DNA of 64,000 bases from Microthyrium microscopicum (lineage: Eukaryota; Ascomycota; Dothideomycetes; Microthyriales; Microthyriaceae). The notes under the pieces were generated by a model, which worked only from the letters and a program-made list of their open reading frames with translations, was not told the DNA's origin and made no database searches. This document shows, in pieces, positions 44,512 through 55,260 of this stretch; position 1 is the first letter of the stretch, and the number at the start of each line of letters is the position of its first letter. The stretch is taken from assembly GCA_010405405.1 (NCBI GenBank), contig MU004233.1, forward strand, positions 2,575,882 through 2,639,881. The letters run 5' to 3'. Made by a program: the position numbers and the translations under genes.

Positions 44512-47316
44512 CTAACGGTCTGCTTCGACGGCGCCGACTTCGCGCACACAGTCAATCAAGGCGTCAACTTCGCCTAGCGCCCATCGTGGACTGTCGAGCT
44601 CATCGACGATCTCCATGGGGGAGCCATACATGCGGCCCTCCAGTTTGGCAAGCGCAGCGGCAGCTACGCGGATGAGTGCGGTATCGCCTTCAAACGCGAG
44701 GATATCCCAAACGCGCGTAGCAGCATCGAGCGACAAACGCGGCGATGCAGTGCAGAAGGCATGTAAGATAGGGAACAAATAAACCGACGGATCCAGGATT
44801 GGTCCAGCAGACGGTGATGGAGAGCGCGGACGCATGATGCCGGCGGGACTAGACGGCGAGATGGGAGAAGATATTTCAGCCGAGTCGTGGTGGCCGGGGA
44901 AAACGTTGCGGCGAGTGATGAGGTGTCCGTGAAGTTGGGGGCGCTTGTAGGCGAGGGTAGCGAGGACACGGTTGTACGAGGCGTTGAGAACATCAGGGTC
45001 GTGAGTGAGGATGCCAGAGGCAAGCGGACGGTTAAAGACGTTTGCTAGGGCAATGAAGGCGTCGGAGGGAGACATGTTGATGAGGAGCAGGGCGGCTAGC
45101 GTTTGGATGCCAAAGTCCCAGTGTACGTTGGATCGGTACACAGCATATGCCATGCAGACATCGGTTAATGCCTCGTGTAATGGCGCACCCTCGTGGAACA
45201 TGTTTAATTCCGGAAAGACGGCGGCGGAATCTGCCTTTAGCGTTTGGGACAAAAATCCAGTAGAATCTCTGGCCTTCTCATCATCACTTAGCCCCTGGAG
45301 TCGTGCAGTCAACTCGTGGGCGCGACTGAGCGCCTTTTCGTAACTTTGTGGTGTTAGACCAAGCTCGTTGCCTACAGCTTTCGACCATATTTCCCCGCGA
45401 CGATGTGGTGGAACTCCACGCCACCAGAGTTCTCTGGTCTTGGAGTCTTTCACTGCAGTATCCCAGTTAGGTAAAACTTGATTTTCCCAAGCTTTCGTAC
45501 GCTCAAGCACAGCAGCGTCTTTCTTACACTGAACGTCCTGAGCTTTTTTCTCCCGTTTTCTCTCAGCGTCAGCGGCAAGTTGCATCATCCTTTGATACTC
45601 CTTGAGATGCTTCTTCTCTTCCTTCTGACTTTTTGGGGGTAGCCAAGACGGACGAGTGCGGGTCAGAACGCGTTCCTTTTCCTTGCTGACTGGGAGAGGG
45701 TCTAATAGTGGATCATTCTTGCGGATTGGTGGTAGCTCGATAGGTTTCTTGACAGACGGAGAAGCTGGTGTGCTTTTAGGCTTCACCTTGCCAGATTGAA
45801 CAGCATCCTCGTGCTTTCGCTCAACTTGCTCGGCATAATCTTCCAGTTTACCAGTCAAATCCCGGGCTTCCGTGTCAAGGTCTGACAAGACAATATCACG
45901 AGATTTGGTAGCACCAAGAGGCCCGGGGAACTCGGCACTAGCGTCGGATAGACTGGGAGATATGGCGATAGAGGATGCGCTAGACTCTCCGCTGGAGAGG
46001 GTGTTGGGGCCAGAGGTAGTCGAAAGTATTGAAGCTGCGCGATCGACAATTCGTTCTGGTGTGGAGTTACCACTTTCAGACTGATTGCTCTCCGTGGTCG
46101 GTAATGATATAGTTAATGATGTTGGATCCGATCTTGCTCTTTGTATTCCTAGATTTGGCATATCTCGCTCATGTGGAGGTCGTGGAGAAATGGGAACATT
46201 GCAAATAATTGCATCGTCAGGAAGTTCATCGTCCAAATCGTCAAATTCTGCTTCCAGTTCTTCTACAGTTTTCCGGCCAGGTTGCCACGATTGGCGTCTG
46301 CGATTAAATGAAGATACGGACGAGAAGCTAGCATGTGAAGGAGGGCCAATTGGCAACGAGCGAGCAGAAGGGGAGAAATTTCGGACTCCATGCGACGGAG
46401 ACGGAGATCGTGAACGAGTGACTGATTGGGGGCCTAGATTTAGTACTTGTCGGGGTTGATGCCTCCGTGAGCGTGTTCGGGGACCTGGTACTGGCAGTTG
46501 ATATTTGCTTCCCCTATTTGAGAATTGTGAATTTTTGGAACCATTTGGGAGTGATGACAATGGTCTCGATGACGTGTTTGTTAATTCGCGAAAGGAGGAA
46601 GAATGATGTGAAGGTGAAAATGGATAGATGCGAGTAGTATTAGGGGCCTGGGACGAGTGTTTGTCGATATTCTCGAGGCTGATATCTTCGAAATTAGACA
46701 GGTCGCATGACATCGAATCAACGAGGCCTGAAGAGTGGAAAGAGGAGGATTTCGAGGATTTGGAGTCTGCTGTGAGTTCTGGAGGAGAAGGACAGTCTGG
46801 TGATTCTCCTCGCGAACGAGATGATATAGCAGCAGCGGCAGCCATTGGAAGTATGAGGGAGCGGACGCGGACAGCCGGGGATTTGAGGTTGTGGTCGGAA
46901 TTAATGTCTGGGAGTTGGAGAGTGGTTGAGGGTATTAAAGAAGTTGTTTTCGCGGTTGTGGGAGGGTCAACAGAGGTCGCGACTATTGATTGGAGGGAAT
47001 TGGGTATGGTGTTGTGAGATTCTAGAAAGAGCAACGGCGCTGCATTCCGGCGGGTACTCAGTCGCTCTTTCCTCCAGGGAATTGACGAGAGTACAGAATT
47101 AGAAGGAACAACGGAAGCGACTGTTTGTTTTGTGGAAAGAGCAGTCCGAGAAATGAGCGACTTGTTGGTAAGAACGTCCGGATCTGACTCTGGCAGCGGT
47201 AATGGGGTCGAAGAGATGGAGTAAGAATATTTAGGGAGAGCAAAGACTTCGGTCGTGGTTGTGGTGTTGTAGGCGAGCGAATCCACCAAATTGTCGCGGC
47301 GCGCCATGGTGGTCAT
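44512..47316 (-). CDS. TBC (Rab-GAP-like) domain protein lacking both catalytic fingers
   Basis: A single exon of 934 residues. About 560 N-terminal residues are Ser/Pro rich and disordered, with PGPRTRSRRH and many SP sites, followed by a charged coiled coil (HLKEYQRMMQLAADAERKRE). The TBC domain begins about residue 625 with ELWWRGVPPHRRGEIWSKAV, and continues through FPELNMFHEGAPLHEALTDV, LLINMSPSDAFIALANVF and RVWDILAFEGDTALIRVAAA. TBC proteins accelerate GTP hydrolysis by Rab GTPases with an Arg finger (IxxDxxR) and a Gln finger (YxQ). Here these positions read LKADSAAVF and NVHWDFGIQ, so neither is present. It may be a scaffold or Rab binder. A ProSer insert (SSPISPSSPAGIMRPRSPSP) interrupts the second half of the domain. 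Confidence 0.85.
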   Translation of the reverse strand: MTTMARRDNLVDSLAYNTTTTTEVFALPKYSYSISSTPLPLPESDPDVLTNKSLISRTALSTKQTVASVVPSNSVLSSIPWRKERLSTRRNAAPLLFLESHNTIPNSLQSIVATSVDPPTTAKTTSLIPSTTLQLPDINSDHNLKSPAVRVRSLILPMAAAAAISSRSRGESPDCPSPPELTADSKSSKSSSFHSSGLVDSMSCDLSNFEDISLENIDKHSSQAPNTTRIYPFSPSHHSSSFRELTNTSSRPLSSLPNGSKNSQFSNRGSKYQLPVPGPRTRSRRHQPRQVLNLGPQSVTRSRSPSPSHGVRNFSPSARSLPIGPPSHASFSSVSSFNRRRQSWQPGRKTVEELEAEFDDLDDELPDDAIICNVPISPRPPHERDMPNLGIQRARSDPTSLTISLPTTESNQSESGNSTPERIVDRAASILSTTSGPNTLSSGESSASSIAISPSLSDASAEFPGPLGATKSRDIVLSDLDTEARDLTGKLEDYAEQVERKHEDAVQSGKVKPKSTPASPSVKKPIELPPIRKNDPLLDPLPVSKEKERVLTRTRPSWLPPKSQKEEKKHLKEYQRMMQLAADAERKREKKAQDVQCKKDAAVLERTKAWENQVLPNWDTAVKDSKTRELWWRGVPPHRRGEIWSKAVGNELGLTPQSYEKALSRAHELTARLQGLSDDEKARDSTGFLSQTLKADSAAVFPELNMFHEGAPLHEALTDVCMAYAVYRSNVHWDFGIQTLAALLLINMSPSDAFIALANVFNRPLASGILTHDPDVLNASYNRVLATLAYKRPQLHGHLITRRNVFPGHHDSAEISSPISPSSPAGIMRPRSPSPSAGPILDPSVYLFPILHAFCTASPRLSLDAATRVWDILAFEGDTALIRVAAAALAKLEGRMYGSPMEIVDELDSPRWALGEVDALIDCVREVGAVEADR

Positions 47317-49200
47317 CTTACTGGTTTAACTGGCTGTTGCAAGGTTCCAATTACGAAAAAGGGGGCGCTTCCAAGCCACAACTCATCTCACTTCTTAAAA
47401 ACACCTCTCTTGGCTCTCGTGTGTGTTGATCATTCCTTCTTCTTGAATTAATCGCGATGTTGCTGAATTTTTGCGTAATAATAGTGATTAAAGATTGTTG
47501 TGTCCCTAGTATTGGTGACAAAGTTGCCCTTAGATGTGCTGGTTGTACTGGTGTGGTAGGTGAAAATGGCGATCAATCCAAAGCCTGGGAGGAAGGGATA
47601 TTACTATTATTCTTTTTTAAAGTCTCCAATGCCAGCACGGCCAGGTTTTTGCCTGTTTTTGGCTATTGCTCTGACGAAGGAATTGACAAAAACACGGTCC
47701 AACTACTACGTCAAGGGCAATGAGTTGATAGAGTTAATATATTGTGACCTGTGCAGGGCAGGGCAATGCTGGTGGCAGGTAAACTGGTCTGACTTGACTG
47801 TCGCCGGTATTTGAGCCTCTCCTGTTGGCCAATCCACCTCTTAAGTCTCAGGAATATACCCTGAGTCGCTGCAACCTGTAAGATTCGTGAACTTTGATGC
47901 CGGTGCCAGTTTGGTAATTTCGGAGGCAGTCGAGTCGAAGAATATTCGAGGAATTAGGAGTTGACGGATTCAAGATCGTTGATGGAGATCACCATTAAGA
48001 GAAAAGCCGGTCTTTAAGGCAAGCTCACAAGCTTTCCGATACAGATATCAGCTGTGCTATCAGATGATAGTGGATAAAGTTGCATGGCTAGTTGGCTTTG
48101 GTCTTGCTTCTGGCCTCTTTCGAAACCAAGTTCTACAAACTGCGACTCTTACTTGCTGTCTTGTCAGATACCGCACATTTAAGAAGAAGTACGCGCAATC
48201 GTTATGCATGCATGCAGTTCAAGTCAACCACCCACCTCCAGCTTTAGCAACTTTGCCCAGCCTTTCAGGATTTGATCCTCACCAGATATGCTCATGCGCA
48301 TCAACCAATCCGGCAAGCAAGAAATCATATCCCTCCCTTGGTTAACCGCTCAATCAAGAAATACAGCTTCCATATTTCTTCGGGAAGAAATTAGAACCAA
48401 GGTAACGTGTGAAAAATAGCAATCGTTAAAGCCTTAAACATTCATCGCGCAAGCAAAAAACGCGGGAAGGCTGGGATCATCCTCGCCTCCTCCCCCGTAC
48501 GGATCTCAACCTACATCCACTAACCACCAGTACATCCACCGGGTCCCCCAGCCGTTTTAATTTCACGCTGGCTTTGTCGTCAAACGGACCTTGCGAAAAG
48601 AACGGTTGTTCTGTCTATATTCGTTAGATGATATCGACCGTTCCTGAGCGATGACATGCTGGCGTTCCATCCACTTTCGTCGTGTGAGTAGTCTAACAAG
48701 GGAGACCTGGGACCTGTCTTATTATGGTAACAGTAACAATTTACCGACGCTTATTTCGTTGCAGCTTGGAGGTACCTTTCGGTGGGATTTGGGAAAGTGA
48801 AATCAAGATCGAGGCTCATTGGATGCATGTGTGCTAATGCAAGTCGATCTTGCTCCGCAGTGGCTCTGCACGGCTGGATGGATCTCTTATCGGATGCAGA
48901 TATGTGGCTCCATTGTTTCTTGAGCCCGTGAGCCGAGCTGTTTATACCGACATGCTAATATATATGATGTTGAGAACTATATGGCTCGCCAAACAAAACA
49001 ATGCACAGCCTCACTTTTTTCAAATGCATAGTATCATCACTATTGAAATTTCTGTAATGCTAAATGGGGTATCATGCAAACCATATCCGAATTTTAATGC
49101 TCAATGGGGTATAATGCGAGTCGCTCAAGTAGTACAAACAGAAACATCAAGAGAGCAAATCTCCGCAAACCAATTCCACCCAATAGCGAGGTAGATATTC
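47317..49200. other. long gene-free stretch
   Basis: 1.88 kb with only short frames (for example 47457-47723, 48064-48345, 48850-49194) of no recognisable content. A direct repeat of 22 bp with two mismatches lies at 49056-49077 and 49096-49117. It contains the promoter of the TBC gene on the left and the 3' flank of telomerase on the right. Confidence 0.45.
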
Positions 49201-52200
49201 TCAATCAACCTGTTTGCCAGCAATATCCCTCTCAGCTCGCAGAATAGCTTCCTCCAGACCCTTCCGCTCACCCAACCTAATCTTCGTGAGCCTCAATTGC
49301 CCATCCAACCATTTCAGCACAGGCCCATATCCAGTCTGCCGTCCTGAGATGACTTTAAAGAACGCCTTACAGGCGAGCCTATTGTGCATCATTAGCAGAC
49401 AGCTCTTCGCAGGATTATAGTGAGGTTATTGGACTTACCAACGCATACACTCCCTCTTAACCACACACTGAAATCCTCCGGAAGAATCCGAGTCCTTTCT
49501 GGCGAGTCGTCTTAATGTGCCAAAGCACAGATTAATCAGCGCTTCAATGGTTCCTGAATCATGCCGGAATTAGTTAGCGCACGCGAATGTATAATGCGAG
49601 GTATAATTGCAGGCAAGTGAAGAGAACGATTGAGCGGGCGATCATCGCATTTTGAGCAGGGGTGTGCCAGTTGCCTAGTTGGTGCTTGGTGTGGATGCAG
49701 GGGTATGTCGTAAGGCTTAATGGGGGAAGTTGATGATGGGAACAAAAAGAGAATGATATGGAAGAGATGTTGGTGGTAATGGAGAGAGGCAATGGTAGAG
49801 ATGAGGGTCTTATCAAGGAGATTATTGCAAGGAGAATAAAGGGAAACGTACCGATAATGATCTTAGGCGATAGCGCATGTGAGCCAGAAAGTTCGCGACT
49901 ATAGAAGTACAAGCGCCAGGCCGTCTGATGGAACGACAGATATAGATTCGTCAGCACAGTAGGCAGGCTGTTGAAAGCGGTGTTGAAGAGGAATGGTTTC
50001 AATTGGATGCGCATTGCATTGAGCGCTTTGTGCTTGAATGCTTGGCCTGGAATGGCGGACGTTTCGATGGTCAATGAGTTGGATATTCCTTGGATATCGG
50101 AGCGGCGCTGATCGTTGGAGACGTCTAGATTTGTGGTGTTGATTGATAGACCGCAGTAGGGGAATGATGTGGTTGCTTGCGGTACCTCTCGCCCGTGGAC
50201 GGTAGTCTTGAAGTTGGCGAGACTTTTGGATGGTTCGACGGTGATACCGTATTCAGGGATGCCGGCATGCATTATGGATAGGAATTTGGTTGCCGTGGCT
50301 TTGTTGGTTGAGATCAGGAGAAAGTCGTCGACTAGTCTGATAAGCAGCGTGTCTGGCGACTTAGTGAATGCGAGTTGACCGGCTTCGAGTTTGCTGTAGA
50401 AGAGGTTGCATAGTAGACTGGATACGATAGAACCTTGGGGGATACCATTTTTCTGGCGATAGAACTTCTTGCCGATACGGACGACATTGTTTTCGATATG
50501 TTGATCTAGTAGTCCTAAGAGTTCGTCCTTGTTTCTGGTCTCGATGTTTGTTTTGCCAATGAAGACGGTCTCAGACTTCGAAGCGCCACCCTGATTAACT
50601 GCGTCTTGTTGCATAGAGGTAAATCGTTTCGCTGGCTGAGCAAACTTTGTGAATTTGACCTTGGGCTTGAGTACAGTAGCACCCTTTTGACGAGTCACTT
50701 GGGGAGTGCGTATCTGGGCGGATCCAGCGACGCTATAGATTCCTGACTTGATGATTCGGTCTAGTAGTGAAACCACCTGAGCCTGTGGGATCGTATCGAA
50801 ACAAGATTTCACATCGACCTTCGCAAAGTATAGAGTGGAGCTGCTTTTGCCTAGCGATTCTAGCTGATTCCGATATCGAGTAATAGCTGTATGAATACCG
50901 CCAACAGAGAACAATGAACAGCCTAGATGCTGAGGCCGGCGATCGAGTTCGTATTTGAGCACCTTGAAAGCCGGAGTCATGGCAGAATTGATGCTCTTTC
51001 CAAGCAATCTTCTCCCATTCTGTAGATATTCCTGTCTCTTCTTCAAATTCATAACTGGTCGAAACCCATTTCTCTTCGGCACTAGACGGATCTGACTATA
51101 TCCCAAGGAGCGAGCGCCTGTGCTAAGGAACTTCTTCACTGAATCTGGACGCATCTCCTGAAACATGTTGGTCTTTACTTCACGAAGAGCAGGCTCAGTG
51201 AGTCGATGCCAAACATCGTGGCGAAAGAAATGGAGCTTGTTCTTGTCTGAACTGGATTCGGTGACGTGAAAGTCTGATCTGATCAGAAGAATGATAAAGG
51301 AGTCGAAGATCCAGTACACGAATTCGGCCAGTAGTTCGGTTCTCTTTTCGAAATCCGTCTTGGACATCTTTTGATCATTTGGCCCAAGCCAGGCGATGCC
51401 AGATATCTTGATCCCTTGCAATACTTCATACAGCGATAGAGACTCGAATCTTCTCATCGAAATGAATTTTTCTACTGACTTCATGAAAGTCGCCATGTTG
51501 TCCTTAGTTCCCCAAACGCTGAGCGGGAAGAGATGTCGAAGGACAGCTTGAACGAACAGTACGACACATTTCGTGGGACACGCATGGTCGCTTGTAGCTT
51601 TCGTTCCAGACCGCACCAAGGCTTGATCGTCGCCACCATCTGTCACGTCCTGGACTGTACTCTTACATCCTCGACCATCACGGCCAGAATACTTCTTCAA
51701 CAACTCAACGTATGGAAGCCGATGATGTCTCTTCCTGATAACAGCGACCATTTCAACTACCGGTCCCCGGAGACGCTTCGGCAGCCAATTCTCTTTCGTC
51801 TTACTCTTCAGCGCCTGAATGCCCTGCTCGCGAACCGTATAATCCTTGAAAGCCTGCGCAGTCTCCCTCGAATCCACCGTCGAAGTAAACACATTATGCA
51901 GCCCAAACTGTCTTGGGAACATATACTTCGCCACATGCACACTTTGCTCCACGGATCCAGTATCCGGATAACGATTAAAGACATGAATATGCCTCAACCC
52001 AAGCTTAACGCGACTCTTGGAGCTATACGCCGGTTTAGCATAGAACATACGATGCCGTACAAAGCGAACTTCCGAAGGTCGTCGAGGCTCGAGCAACTCG
52101 CCCTTCACCACTCCCTTCTTCTTGACACTTTGCCCTCCCTTAGGCACTGTCATCTCAGCAACATCTTTAACAACCCTCTTCGCCATCGCAACCGCACTCA

Positions 52201-52969
52201 ACGGCACCCCACTAACCTGCACCCAATTCCCCTTCCCTCCATTACCCCCGCGCCCAGCGGGTTCCTCCAACGGGACAAACACCGCCGTATCCAACACCAA
52301 CTCAATCATCACCAAATCCCCTCCCTTCCCTAACAACTGCAACACCCTACTCCACAACGACCCGGTAAGAACCAAGTAGCTATCATTCGGATATTCGCAT
52401 TTACATTTCTCGCCTGGCGGACCAGGTCGATATCCCTGCGCCAATAAATGCGTCGGCCGTGAAGAGCGTCGGAAGAGTGACCAGAGGACGAATTCGATAG
52501 CTTCGGACTGGAGGCGCGCATCAGGTTCGCGCGCTGTGCCGAGTGTTGAGGCGATGGTGCTGGTTTGGTGTTGTTGGTGGTGTTGGGAGAAGGCGGTTAG
52601 ATCGGCCTGGCGGGTTGTTGGTGGTGTGGGGCGCGTGGTTGTTTGGGTGCATATTGCGGTTGTGTTGAGGTAGGTTTGGAGGATGGCATCGTTATCGTTG
52701 TCAGTGGTGGTCGTGGTGGTGTTGGTGGTGGTGGTGAGGCGTTGTAGACGGGCGATGGCGGACGCGTTTCTGGTGGGATTGGAGGCGAGTTTGGAGAGGA
52801 GGTATTGGCGCAGTGATTGGACTTGGTCGTAGTATGTTGTTAGGACTGGATGTTGAATGTTGATGTTTGGTTCGTCCTTGGGAGCATCTTTTGGTATTGC
52901 GACTTTTTGTTTTTTATTCGCTTTGTCAGCTTGTGAGCTTTTCGCTTTGCGTTTTCGCTTATTACCCAT
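49201..52969 (-). CDS. tert: telomerase reverse transcriptase (TERT)
   Basis: Exons 49852-52969, 49439-49553 and 49201-49378 give 1136 residues. Introns: GTACGT...ATTCAG (298 nt) and GTAAGT...AATAG (60 nt). The N-terminus is basic with a Thr-rich low-complexity run (residues about 75-95). The telomerase-specific T motif region has FFRHDVWHRL; RT motif 1 and 2 are LGYSQIRLVPKRNGFRPVMN; motif A is FAKVDVKSCFDTIP (about residue 716); motif B' is QKNGIPQGSIVSSLLCNLFY; motif C is IRLVDDFLLIS (about 880); motif D/E follow. The C-terminal extension ends GFQCVVKRECMRW-LACKAFF and GYGPVLKWLDGQL. This is the catalytic subunit that copies the telomerase RNA onto chromosome ends. Both introns lie in the C-terminal extension; reading through the first gives an unrelated hydrophobic tail. 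Confidence 0.96.
52681..52742. repeat. GGT/TGG trinucleotide-like low-complexity tract
   Basis: An imperfect run of GGTGGT units on the plus strand that encodes the Thr-rich stretch near residue 80 of telomerase. It is likely to vary in length between strains. Confidence 0.6.
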
Positions 52970-55260
52970 GATTAGATATGCATGGCGATGTGTTCACGGA
53001 TTGATGCAGTTGTTCGCGTTTGTATTGTTTACAAACGCGGGCGGGCTGAAGTTGAGATGGCGCGCAGGCTAGTGTTTGACCTTGGGAGATGCGTGGGAAA
53101 TCTAACGGCATCCACGTGGAGATGTTCTTAAAAATACGCATTTTACGATTTCTCGTACCTGAAACAGCTAGAACTTTCTTTTTGGAAGACTAGTGAATTG
53201 GAGGGTGAAGGGGACCGGATTTCGGAATTGCACTGTGGATGTTTGATGAGACTGTGGTTCGGATGGGGTTGTTGTACCACGCGAAGGACTTCAATGGCTG
53301 GTACCTGACTTAGCCTGTGGAGTATGACGATGATTGAACCATCGGATTGTTTATTTATTTCGTAAGAGACGGAGAATATTCCAAGTCTTGGATTTGGAGA
53401 CTGAAACGAAAATACTCAAGACAATTGGTTTTGGATGACTTTGAGATTGTCTACTTTTTGCGATTCATTGATTTATTTCTTCATCTTGAGCTGAATTCGA
53501 AGCCATTGTTGCAATGGGCCGGGAATTAGGTCAATGGCTCAAGCGTGCAAACTGATAACGGGTGATCCATAGTACGAATTAGCAGTTCGTTGTACTAATC
53601 AACACAAAGGAGGCAATATAAGTTTCAAAGATCCTCAGATGACTTGAACATACAACGCAGGGAAAAGGGATAGCATGTTCTTCCCCCGCTTCAAGCATTA
53701 GCATAACAAAGAGTGCAAACCATACATACAAATGAAGAGTGCTTTTGGTTGCTACAGTGCTGGAATAAAGATATATTGATGGTGGGGTTGAGTTGTTATA
53801 AACACATGCAATTAAATTGATTGAGACGTTCATGCAGTCAGGATGACGGTTCCTACGGCGTGGACCCACAGACCACAGAACAGCCAAGTCATCAAGCGGA
53901 GAGAACAAGGATAGTAATGAGACAAGGACTCGAATGCGTGTCGAAGTGGTTGGGCTCAAACCGGCTGGGTCGATATGAAGATGTTTTGCTACAGTAATGT
54001 ATCGTAGCGTGGGAGGATGACTGGAAATAAGGGAGTAGGACTTCTTTCTGATGCGTAGGGACAGTTCTCTGCTTCATAATACTTTGAATGGTAGTCAATG
54101 CGACAACAAGCAATGGTTACCATCGCACTCTATCAAGAATGTATAACTTTTCTCTTATCTTGGAAGATAATTTGGGCGAGTATTGACGCAGTCGATGGGA
54201 AATAAAATACTCTCTAAGAAAGCGTAGTACATGGTAGACAGTTGGCACTTGATGGGAGTACACCATTTATTCGTCGTCGTGCTGGTATTTCAGTATGAAG
54301 GAGGAATATCTGCAGGTTCAAGTGATTAATGCGCTTTCCCGAAGATAATCTGCAATGCGTAGTCTGTCTGCAAGCATGGGTTGTTCCTTCCGCAAGGCAA
54401 CTTGCACCCATTGCATTTGATCTGGCAGCCACCGCCTACTGGTAAAGCCTAAAGCCTGACCCGCGACTTCCTCATTAGTGTGCTGTGGTTGCACTTGCAC
54501 TCCACGTCTTTCGTTGTTGGCAGTTGCGACCGACGACCTTGCAAGTTGTACCGATTGTGCCCTGCTTCAAGCTTGTCTGTGCCTTCTACTTTTGCCCATC
54601 AACCATCAACCATTGACCTCCCTACCATACCTACCTCCTACGATCTACCTAACAACCATTGATTGATTGCTCTTGCCTTCATCGCAACTCTCAAACAACA
54701 ATATCCCCTCATCGCCAGCAACAACCAGACTGCTGCCTGTAATCCCTTTTTTCGGCCAACCGACAATTCCTCTCTCTCCCCTGCGCAACCTCAAATCCCA
54801 CTTCCACCTCCCTATTCGCCTACCACAAAGAAGTACCTTCGCCTGCAGCATACTCTGCCTCGCCTTGCCAATAATTCTCGTCTTGCACTTCCAGTTGGCT
54901 ATTGACCACCGCTTAATTTCCTTGCGCGGGCAACCCCAAACTTTAATACTGCATCATACACACGCTCAACTGCTTGCCCAGTGCTGCCAAACATCTTTTT
55001 GACTTCAGTCGCTTCGCGCACGCTATTGGTTCCCTCCTTTCTCCGCCTCAGTCCTCAACTGTCTCGACCCTGGCATTGGTCCTCATCTTACCGCAGAAGA
55101 AACCTCAAACTGCCTTTCCTTTCGCCCCGACCCTCTACTTCCCCTAGAGCCAGTTTGTCATACTTCTGTCCAATAAACTGTCTTGAATTCTTGCATTCAA
55201 AGTCCAATACTTGGTCAGCGCTAGCCACATTTGTTTGCTGCGAGCCTGCCAGAAGCATGG
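52970..55260. other. 2.3-kb gene-free stretch, with a pyrimidine-rich leader before the GEF gene
   Basis: No gene is supported. Short frames (for example 53347-53529, 53579-53959, 54214-54432) have no recognisable domain. From about 54570 to 55230 the plus strand is strongly C/T rich, as in fungal promoters and long 5' leaders, and holds several short upstream ATGs. It separates the divergent telomerase and GEF genes. Confidence 0.45.

Noticed and set aside
51533-52333. A 266-codon open frame antisense to telomerase
   Set aside because: It lies wholly inside the coding frame of TERT on the other strand, is His/Arg/Leu rich in the manner of a shadow frame, and has no domain.
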